This document shows positions 58,601 to 64,000 of a stretch of DNA of 64,000 bases, piece by piece. Made by a program: the position numbers and the translations under genes. Where the stretch lies: positions 3,596,001 to 3,660,000 of the forward strand of contig OZ240251.1 in NCBI GenBank assembly GCA_965198285.1, written 5' to 3'. Below the pieces are notes generated by a model that had not been told where the DNA came from, did no database searches, and saw nothing but the letters and a program-made list of their open reading frames with translations. The DNA comes from UBA11872 sp965198285. GTDB lineage: Bacteria > Chloroflexota > UBA11872. Every line of letters starts with the position of its first letter. Within the stretch, counting starts at the first letter, position 1.

Positions 58601-58987
58601 GGTGTGAAACAGCGTCCATTCCGTGCCGTCGGTGTAGATCAGGTTGGGCAGGTTCTTGAAGTTGCTCCACTGCTGGCGGTTATGGCCGGTGAACCGATTC
58701 GGATTCACCCCGTGTCCCGGTGCCTTCAGCTCGATGTGCCCGCCGAGCGCCCCGTGAACGTCGATCCCCAGGTCCGGTCGCCCGCCCACCTCCGCGTAGC
58801 GCGACTCCGTCTTCGCCACGATGGGAAATCCCAGCGCCTTGCCGCACTGCTCGATGAATGGCCGCACGTGCGACTTCAGCTGATCCTCCGGGTCGCCTGC
58901 CACCGGGCTGTCAAACGCCTGCGTCAGCCCCGCGCCCAACGCCCCCAGCGCCTGCCAAACCCCCACAACCCGCGCGTCCGTCCCCAT
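55634..58987 (-). CDS. nuclease-N6-adenine methyltransferase resembling type ISP restriction-modification enzyme, without helicase
   Basis: 1117 residues from ATG 58987 (MGTDARVVGVWQALGALGAG). Residues about 40-110 are a PD-(D/E)xK-type nuclease-like domain (GGRPDLGIDV, then HIELKAPGHG; Asp72, Glu86, Lys88). The methyltransferase core lies at about 330-560: motif I LDPAAGTGTYPLAV near 367 and motif IV LGNPPYDRQA near 490, the adenine-N6 type. The C-terminal half, with WLGYRMREGAGRRSSPLDEIRPTRWT near the end, resembles the target-recognition end of type ISP enzymes. LlaBIII/LlaGI-type ISP proteins are about 1500-1600 residues because of an SF2 helicase between nuclease and methylase; no Walker A or DExH motif is seen here. 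It would therefore modify, and perhaps cut, DNA without translocation. The codon use is GC-rich. Confidence 0.82.
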   Translation of the reverse strand: MGTDARVVGVWQALGALGAGLTQAFDSPVAGDPEDQLKSHVRPFIEQCGKALGFPIVAKTESRYAEVGGRPDLGIDVHGALGGHIELKAPGHGVNPNRFTGHNRQQWSNFKNLPNLIYTDGTEWTLFHTGQRVAQVRLSGDPTADGFDTATSVDAGRLADLLQTFFSWQPIAPATAKQLAESLAPLALLLRGELLASLGDEDSAVSQLRRDWQSALFANADLPQFADAYAQTLTYALLLARLDGLEVVGTGEAAQEKLRGRGHALLAEVLRNMADPQARQEFDTPLILLERAIGAVDVSRLRRGDSDPWLYFYEHFLSAYDPALRNNRGVYYTPVEVVRAQVRLVGELLERRFGKSLAYADEGVVTLDPAAGTGTYPLAVIEHALDAVDERLGPGAVPSYASALARNVHAFEILVGPYTVAHLRVTERIQARGGALPDDGAHVYLSDTLESPYVASPGHMALALRSLTNEHERARQVKARTRVLVCLGNPPYDRQAIDLDDVETQRKGGWVRNGDVGAQADAGEAARPLLDDFLDPARAAGAGVHLKNLYNDYVYFWRWALWKVFDSTGGPGIVSYITAASYLRGPAFVGVREMMRRTFDELWIIDLEGDSRGPRRTPNVFAIRTAVAIAVGVRYTKPRHDTPATTRYVRLRGTADEKLSQLDAVRGFVDLEWQPCLEGWHEPLLPAGSGDYYAWPQVTDLFPWSISGAQTKRTWVVSSVPEVLERRWSVLMASIDRSSAFRETRDRRISRTYPDFRTERRLAALESLEADADCPPIERYAYRSFDRQWLIADSRLADFMRPVLWQAHGHHQVYMTSQLTKVLGGGPATTVAAHIPDLDHFCNRGGKDVIPLWRDAGATEPNVTSGLLVQLGEELGCEVRPEDLLAYCYALLSSPDYVDRFSEELTIPGPRVPLTKDRALFRKGAALGADLIRLHTYGERFADAGSGDPLQGCARCTRSVGETVADYPEDFEYNESRQTLRVGSGAFGPVRPEVWEFSVSGFQVVKSWLGYRMREGAGRRSSPLDEIRPTRWTAQFTRELLELLWVLEGTVERWPKLAELLEAVVAGDCFGAEELPAPEAGDRAAPRVRRGTGRRGAYAQGNLKQEASKRSAKGPAP

Positions 58988-59100
58988 CACACCCCTGTCG
59001 CCCAACTCGCCACCCGCAACCCGCAACCCGCGCAGCATAAGCAACATCACCGTCCGGCCCTCACGACGCGCCACTAACCACCAGCCACTTGTCTCCAGAG

Positions 59101-59128
59101 AGTGTACACTAGCTGAGTAAGCTCGCAA
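59101..59128 (-). promoter_or_regulatory. candidate promoter of the nuclease-methyltransferase gene
   Basis: On the minus strand TTGCGA (59128-59123), a 16-base spacer and TACACT (59106-59101) resemble sigma-70 -35 and -10 boxes. Transcription would begin near 59094 and leave a leader of about 105 bases before ATG 58987. This position also argues against any earlier start codon of that gene. Confidence 0.35.
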
Positions 59129-59204
59129 CCCGATCTCCAATGCCCGTCGCCTGGTTCGCCCGATTCCTTTCCCCATTCCTGCCGCGCCTCCGCCTCCCCC
59201 CGTT

Positions 59205-59570
59205 CATGCCGAGCCCTGCCGAAGGAACCTGTCCCGAACCTGCCGAGGGAAACCACCCGCCGCCCTCACCGGCCCCGAAACACCGCCAACCCGCGCCCGA
59301 AAACTCCGCCAAATCTCGCGCCCGCCGGCCCGGGTCCCCCTATGGGGGACCCGGGCCGGCGGGCGCGAGTACCCCAAAAACCCGCACCGCAACCACCGCC
59401 GCCTACCCCTGCCCTGCCGGTCGAAGCCCTGCCCCGGACGCGATCCGGGACCCGCACGCAGTCTTGCCCCGGCCTGCACCCCCACCGCCTACCACGCGTC
59501 AATCCGGCGTCCGCGGAGAGCCTGCCCCGAGCTTGCCGAAGGAGCCCGCCGAAGGGGAATCCCGTCCTCA
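59205..59570. repeat. REP-like units and hairpins in the spacer between the methyltransferase and dnaE genes
   Basis: Copies of a CCTG(A/C)(G/A)CCTG(T/C)CGAAGG-like unit are seen around 59211-59253 and again around 59518-59562, partly degenerate and overlapping in both orientations. The frame of dnaE is open across this region but encodes Pro/Arg-rich low-complexity sequence unlike any DnaE N-terminus, so it is treated as non-coding. The same repeat family occurs at 52883-52935. Confidence 0.6.
59315..59369. repeat. 55-nt perfect hairpin (26-bp arms, 3-base loop)
   Basis: The 26 bases at 59315-59340 (starting CTCGCGCCCG, ending GGGTCCCCC) are exactly complementary to 59344-59369, around TAT. 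Twenty-five of the pairs are G:C or close to it. It is not followed by a T-run, and on either strand it lies upstream of genes (the methyltransferase at 58987 leftward and dnaE at 59752 rightward), so it cannot end either one. Such a cruciform-prone element may be a MITE-like insertion or a barrier between divergent units. Confidence 0.93.
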
Positions 59571-59614
59571 TCCCCCGCCCCAAAACCAGCCAAAAATGCA
59601 CCCCGCGCCGCCTC

Positions 59615-59638
59615 AAGAGTTTTTTGGAAAAAACTCTT
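59615..59638. repeat. AT-rich perfect palindrome (11-bp arms)
   Basis: AAGAGTTTTTT-GG-AAAAAACTCTT, in a surrounding of about 70% GC. It lies 59 bases upstream of the probable dnaE promoter. An operator or a bent-DNA site for a dimeric regulator is possible; as a transcript it would be a weak A:U hairpin. Confidence 0.85.
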
Positions 59639-59696
59639 ACGCGCGCAAGCCCACCCAAAAATCGCCCTTCCACGCCCCACCGACCCCAGCCCCCGT

Positions 59697-59726
59697 TTGT
59701 CCGATTCCTCGGCCAAAACCTAGAAT
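59697..59726 (+). promoter_or_regulatory. candidate dnaE promoter
   Basis: TTGTCC (59697-59702), an 18-base spacer and TAGAAT (59721-59726) match sigma-70 boxes well. Transcription would start near 59733-59735, about 18 bases before the TTG start, with GAGGAG just in front of it. This supports the short form of the protein and leaves the hairpins upstream untranscribed from this promoter. Confidence 0.5.
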
Positions 59727-59751
59727 CGGCCACCACTTGAGGAGCGCACAT

Positions 59752-62700
59752 TTGGCCGGATTCGCCCACCTTCACGTCCACAGCGAATTCAGCCTGCTCG
59801 ACGGCTTCTGCCGGATCCCCGACCTGATCGAGCGCACCGCCGCCCTCGGCATGGACTCGGTCGCGATCACCGACCACGGCGCCATGTACGCCGCCGCCGA
59901 CTTCTATCTGGCTGCCCGTGCGAAGGGCGTTCGCCCGATCATCGGCTGCGAGGTCTACGTGGCCCCCCGGTCGCACACCGACCGCGACCCCGCGCTCGAC
60001 CGCCGCTCCTTCCACCTCACCCTGCTCGCCCGCAACCTCACCGGCTACCGCAACCTGGTGCGCCTGGTTTCACGGGCCAGTCTGGACGGCTTCTACTACA
60101 AGCCCCGAATCGACCGCGACCTGCTGGCGGCCCATGCCGATGGTCTGATCTGCCTCTCCGGCTGCCCCGCCGGTGAACTGGCCCAGGCGATCACGTCCGG
60201 CAACCTGGCTCGCGCCGAGGACGTCGCCCGCTGGCACGCCGACACCTTCGGCCCCGAGAACTACTACCTCGAGATCCAGCGCCCCGGCCTGCCCGACCAG
60301 GAACCGCTGGCGCAGGGGCTCATCCAGCTCGCCGGCGGCCTGGGCCTGCCGCTCGTCGCCTCCAACGACGTCCACTACCTCACGCCGGACGACAAGGACG
60401 CGCACGACATCCTGCTCTGCATCCAGACCGGCAGCCTCGTCGCCGACACCGACCGCATGCGCATGGAAGGCGAGTGGTACCTCAAGTCGCCCGAGGAGAT
60501 GGCCCAGGCCTTCGACGACCAGCCCGACGCCCTGGCCAACACCGTCGCCATCGCCCAGCGCTGCGACCTCGATCTGCCGTTCGGACGCATCGCCATGCCC
60601 TCGGTCGAGGTACCGCAGGGCCACACGGTCAAGTCGCATCTCGCCGAACTCGCCACCGAGGGCCTGGCCCGTCGGATTCCCAACGCAAGCTCCACCTACC
60701 GGGAACGTCTGGCCTACGAACTCGACGTCATCGACCAGACCGACTTCGGCGAGTACCTGCTGCTGGTACGCGAAATCTTCGCCTTCGCGCGCGCCCAGGG
60801 CATGTTGACCGCGCCGCGGGGTTCGGTGAACGGCAGCCTGGTCGCCTTCGCCACCGACATGTCCGACATCGACCCGGTCAAGCACGACATCATCTTCGAG
60901 CGCTTCCTCACCGTTGGCCGCAAGGGCTCCATGCCCGACGTGGACATGGACTTCCCCAGCGACCGACGCGACGAAGTCATCGAGTACATGATCCGCCGCT
61001 TCGGCGCCGACCACGTGGCCCAGATCGTGACCTTCGGCACCCTGGCGGCGCGCGCGGCGGTACGCGACGTTGGGCGCGTCCTCGGCATGGAATACGGCCT
61101 GACCGACCGCCTGGCCAAGCTGATTCCCGTCAACCCCGTCGATCCCTACACCATCGGCCGCTCGCTGGATGAGGTCGAAGAACTAAAGAGCCTCTACCAG
61201 GAGGACGACGCCGTCCGCCGGCTGCTGGACTCGGCCCAACGCATCGAGGGCGTCGCGCGCCATGCCTCAACGCACGCCGCCGGACTGGTGGTGTCGAAAG
61301 ATCCGCTGCAGGAACACGTGCCGCTTACGCGCTCGGCCGAAGGCCGGCCGGTCGCACAGTTCACCTTTCAGACCATCGAGAAGATCGGTCTGCTCCAACT
61401 CGACGTGCTTGGGCTCTCCAACTTCCGCACGATCCAGCACGCGCTGCGGCTCGTGGAGCAAGCCACCGGCCAGCCGCTGGCGCCCCAGGACATTCCCCTG
61501 GACGACGACAAGGCCTTTGCGCTGCTGCGGCGCGGCCGCACGGTCGGCGTCTTCCAGATGGAGGGCGCCGGGATGACGCGCACGCTGCGCGAACTGGCGC
61601 CAACCAGCATCGGCGAGGTAGCCGCCATCATCGCGCTCTACCGCCCCGGCCCGATGGCCAACATCCCCACCTACATCGACCGCAAGCACGGCCGCTTGGC
61701 GCCGACCTACCTCCACGAACGCCTCGAACCGATCCTCCGCGAAACCTACGGCGTCCTCGTCTACGCCGACCAGGTGCTCATGATCGCCCGCCACCTGGCC
61801 GGCTACTCGTGGGACGAGGCCGACAACTTCCGCCGGGCCGTCGGCAAGAAGATCCGCGAAGCCCTGCAAAGCGAACACGAAAAGTTCGTGGCGCGCTGCG
61901 GCCAGGAAGGGATTCCAACTGATATCGCGGAGCAGGTCTTCTCGCTGATCGAGCCGTTCGCCGGCTACGGGTTCAACAAGGCCCACGCCGTCTCCTACGC
62001 GGTAATCGCCTATTGGACCGCCTGGCTCAAGGCGCACTACCCGGTGCAGTTTCTGACCGCGCTCCTGGACACCGACGCCGGCGACGTCGGCAAGGTCGCC
62101 AGCACTCGCCTCGAGGCCGAACTGCTCGGCGTCAACGTGCTGCCGCCCAACATCAACCAGAGCGGCGTCACGTTCGAGCCAAGCGGCGGCTCGATTGTGT
62201 TCGGGCTGGCGGCCGTCAAGAACGTCGGCGTGGCCGCCGTTGAAGCCATCGCGGCTGCGCGGCAGGACGGCGGCCCATTCAGCTCACTGGCCGACGCCTG
62301 CGAACGGGTCGAGCTGCGCCGCGCGCCCAAGCGGGCCTGGGAGTCGCTGATCAAGGTCGGCGCCCTGGACGAGCTTGGGGAACGCCAGGCAATGCTCGAA
62401 GCGCTGGAACCGGCCATGAAGCGCGGACAGCGCACCCAGGCCGACCGCGCCGTGGGCCAGACGACGATGTTCGGCATCGGGCTGCTGCCGGAGTCGACTG
62501 AACCGACGCTCGAACTGCCCGACGTGCCGGCGGCGGCCGAGGCCGAGCGCCGCCGCTGGGAAAAGGAGCTCCTCGGGCTCTACGTCACCCCCAGCCCGCT
62601 CTCCGACCCGGCCATCGGCGAGCAACTCGCCGCCAACGTCGACGCCCGCATCTACGAACTTGAAGACACGCACCACGGGCAGTCGCTGACGATCGGCGGG

Positions 62701-63642
62701 ATCGTCGCCAATCTGCGCTCGTTCATGACTCGCAAGGGCCAGATGATGGGATCGGTGACCCTTGAGGATCCACCGGGCGCCATCGAGGTGATCTGCTTTC
62801 CGCGCATCTGGCAGGCCATCGCCCCCGAACTGAGCAACGACCGCGTTGTGCTGGCCACCGGACGCATCGAAGGCGACGACGCTTCGCCCCGCATGCTGGC
62901 CGACAACATCTTCACCCTCTCAGCCGCCACCGCATCCAATGGCGAGGCTTCAACGTCGGCCGATACCGCCGCCGGAGCCGCCTCCGCCCAACCCGCGTAC
63001 GACGACGAACCGCCCATGCCGGCAGAAGTCGAACCGCCGGCCGACTTCTATGTCCCCGAGCCGGTACCCGAACCTGGGGACGTTCTCCCGGCCGGCGATG
63101 ACGCGCTGCCTCCCACGACCGGTGCATCGGACGCGACGCCTGCCTACAAGCCCGAGGCGCGGCCCGACGAGCCCGTCGCCGAGCCCGCGCTCGCAGACGC
63201 CAACGGCTCAACGTCACCCGCCCCCGAGGACCCGCCGGAGGAGCCAATGCCCAGCGCTACCACGAACGGAACGGATGGCGTCGTTGCACCTGGCCCAACC
63301 GGAAATGACACGCGCGAAGCTTCCAACGGTTCAACCAACGGAGAGCCGCCCGCCCCCGAGATTGCTGAGCCAACGCCGGCAGCGGCTCCCGACACCCCAC
63401 CGCCCACCTGCGTGATCGTCACCCTCCGCCGCAGCCCCGACCCCAGCTTCGATCTCGACCTGCTTAAGCGCCTGAACGCCGCCGTTACTTCCAACGAAGG
63501 CCCAACGCCCCTGCATCTCCATATCGTCAAGACCGACGGCTCCACCGCCCGCCTCCGCTGGCCCAAAACCGTCCAACCCCACGACACCCTCCTCGCCCAA
63601 CTCAGCGCCCAATTCGGCAAGGACAGCATCGCCGTCGCATAG
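59752..63642 (+). CDS. dnaE: DNA polymerase III alpha subunit
   Basis: 1296 residues from TTG 59752, behind TTGAGGAGCG. Domains in order: PHP at 1-210 (AHLHVHSEFSLLDG, AITDHGAMYA), palm/thumb/fingers with active-site PDVDMDFPSDRR near 396-407, FKT-like fingers with VGVFQMEGAGMTR and LYRPGPMANIPTYI, tandem HhH/beta-binding region to about 930, and an OB-fold from about 975 to 1055 (LTIGGIVANLRSFMTRKGQM). After it come a 160-residue acidic Pro/Ala/Thr linker (about 1058-1218) and a C-terminal globular domain (CVIVTLRRSPDPSFDLDLLK, HLHIVKTDGSTARLRWP) of some 75 residues. The open frame extends 204 codons upstream but over repeats and palindromes; the PHP domain start and promoter position fix the TTG. 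It replicates the chromosome. Confidence 0.95.
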   Translation: MAGFAHLHVHSEFSLLDGFCRIPDLIERTAALGMDSVAITDHGAMYAAADFYLAARAKGVRPIIGCEVYVAPRSHTDRDPALDRRSFHLTLLARNLTGYRNLVRLVSRASLDGFYYKPRIDRDLLAAHADGLICLSGCPAGELAQAITSGNLARAEDVARWHADTFGPENYYLEIQRPGLPDQEPLAQGLIQLAGGLGLPLVASNDVHYLTPDDKDAHDILLCIQTGSLVADTDRMRMEGEWYLKSPEEMAQAFDDQPDALANTVAIAQRCDLDLPFGRIAMPSVEVPQGHTVKSHLAELATEGLARRIPNASSTYRERLAYELDVIDQTDFGEYLLLVREIFAFARAQGMLTAPRGSVNGSLVAFATDMSDIDPVKHDIIFERFLTVGRKGSMPDVDMDFPSDRRDEVIEYMIRRFGADHVAQIVTFGTLAARAAVRDVGRVLGMEYGLTDRLAKLIPVNPVDPYTIGRSLDEVEELKSLYQEDDAVRRLLDSAQRIEGVARHASTHAAGLVVSKDPLQEHVPLTRSAEGRPVAQFTFQTIEKIGLLQLDVLGLSNFRTIQHALRLVEQATGQPLAPQDIPLDDDKAFALLRRGRTVGVFQMEGAGMTRTLRELAPTSIGEVAAIIALYRPGPMANIPTYIDRKHGRLAPTYLHERLEPILRETYGVLVYADQVLMIARHLAGYSWDEADNFRRAVGKKIREALQSEHEKFVARCGQEGIPTDIAEQVFSLIEPFAGYGFNKAHAVSYAVIAYWTAWLKAHYPVQFLTALLDTDAGDVGKVASTRLEAELLGVNVLPPNINQSGVTFEPSGGSIVFGLAAVKNVGVAAVEAIAAARQDGGPFSSLADACERVELRRAPKRAWESLIKVGALDELGERQAMLEALEPAMKRGQRTQADRAVGQTTMFGIGLLPESTEPTLELPDVPAAAEAERRRWEKELLGLYVTPSPLSDPAIGEQLAANVDARIYELEDTHHGQSLTIGGIVANLRSFMTRKGQMMGSVTLEDPPGAIEVICFPRIWQAIAPELSNDRVVLATGRIEGDDASPRMLADNIFTLSAATASNGEASTSADTAAGAASAQPAYDDEPPMPAEVEPPADFYVPEPVPEPGDVLPAGDDALPPTTGASDATPAYKPEARPDEPVAEPALADANGSTSPAPEDPPEEPMPSATTNGTDGVVAPGPTGNDTREASNGSTNGEPPAPEIAEPTPAAAPDTPPPTCVIVTLRRSPDPSFDLDLLKRLNAAVTSNEGPTPLHLHIVKTDGSTARLRWPKTVQPHDTLLAQLSAQFGKDSIAVA

Positions 63643-63692
63643 AAAATCGTTGAAGCTAGCAGCGACGGAGGTCGGCGATCTACATGTAGCGG

Positions 63693-64000
63693 TCAGTTCC
63701 GCATGTTCCGCAGGGCGCGACATCCCTCGGCGAACCCCTTCCGCGCCATCCGCACGGCATCAGCGTCTGGCGGATTCCCCACCGAGGGCATGGCCTCGAC
63801 ACGCCGAACGAGCTCGGCATCGAGTTCTCGTGGCGTCCACCGGAATCGGAGAACCGATCGCAGAACAACCTTCCGCTCGAATCCCGGGAGTTCCGCTACG
63901 TATGAGAGCGCGAACCGCTGGCCAAGCTCATAAGGGTTGTCCGTAGAGATTTCGACAGTTGCGAGCGGCGGCCTTGAGAAAGGCTTCCAGAAGCAGGGGC
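63693..64000 (-). CDS. hypothetical protein, N-terminus cut by window edge
   Basis: An open frame enters from the right edge and ends at a TGA at 63695-63693. Its 101 visible residues include YELGQRFALSYVAELPGFER, LRSVLRFRWTPRELDAELVR and GNPPDADAVRMARKGFAEGC, and finish in RALRNMRN. Codon use and the amphipathic helix pattern are coding-like, whereas all other frames are broken. No family is recognised. It is convergent with dnaE, 50 bases from its stop. Confidence 0.62.
   Translation of the reverse strand, partial: PCFWKPFSRPPLATVEISTDNPYELGQRFALSYVAELPGFERKVVLRSVLRFRWTPRELDAELVRRVEAMPSVGNPPDADAVRMARKGFAEGCRALRNMRN

Noticed and set aside
59140..59751. N-terminal 204-codon extension of dnaE
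   Set aside because: It covers REP-like repeats, the 55-nt hairpin and an AT-rich palindrome, is low-complexity Pro/Arg, and lies upstream of a good promoter. DnaE begins with its PHP domain at 59752.

Overview
The window is 64 kb of uniformly GC-rich bacterial DNA, dense with genes on both strands, with many short overlaps (GTGA, TTGA, ATGA) and frequent GTG/TTG starts. No rRNA is present. The gene mix suggests an uncultivated Chloroflexota-like or similar free-living or host-associated heterotroph: three phytanoyl-CoA-dioxygenase-like genes, DUF3604, many sugar-acid dehydrogenases and aldolases, paired DUF990-type ABC-2 permeases and a Thermus/Rickettsia-type isocitrate dehydrogenase. This assignment is inference from gene content only; no marker gene here fixes the phylum.

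Layout. 1-6.1 kb: a cut SGNH hydrolase, DNA polymerase X, then a sugar/sugar-acid catabolic run (SDR, DapA-like aldolase, TIM-barrel isomerase, beta-hydroxyacid dehydrogenase). 6.2-12 kb: holin-like membrane protein, exonuclease/GIY-YIG fusion, an unknown membrane protein and a CcdA/TlpA thiol-redox pair. 12-21 kb: PhyH dioxygenases, a membrane-anchored sulfite-oxidase-like enzyme, aldo-keto reductase, tRNA-Arg(GCG), CPBP protease, dTDP-glucose dehydratase, Gfo/Idh/MocA oxidoreductase. 21-27.7 kb: tandem nucleoside phosphorylases with a third degenerate copy, HpcH-type aldolase, a second beta-hydroxyacid dehydrogenase, FMN reductase and an orphan AAA ATPase. 27.8-40.6 kb: isocitrate dehydrogenase, purE, DegT aminotransferase, DUF3604 protein and assorted enzymes and membrane proteins.

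40.6-44.1 kb is the most unusual part. A thioredoxin/NHL protein has an in-frame UGA exactly where the first cysteine of its CxxC motif should be, followed by a SECIS-like hairpin: a probable selenoprotein. Beside it is a 78-aa gene overlapped in the +1 frame by a second conserved reading frame (the same pair recurs at 53.1 kb), and two membrane-anchored coiled-coil genes, one built on a 33-bp tandem repeat.

44.2-52.2 kb: an ABC-2 exporter operon, a family-5 uracil-DNA glycosylase with an alpha/beta hydrolase, the rpsF-ssb-rpsR locus (bS18 with a Gly/Arg-rich N-terminal extension), a peptidyl-prolyl isomerase and an MFS transporter. 52.5-59.7 kb looks accessory: REP-like palindromes, the second overlapping pair, a lower-GC Clp-fold serine protease with a 67-aa partner, an unassigned 0.8-kb stretch, and a helicase-less nuclease-methyltransferase resembling type ISP restriction enzymes. 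A spacer containing a 55-nt hairpin with perfect 26-bp arms separates this from dnaE (59.75-63.6 kb), and a gene cut by the right edge closes the window.
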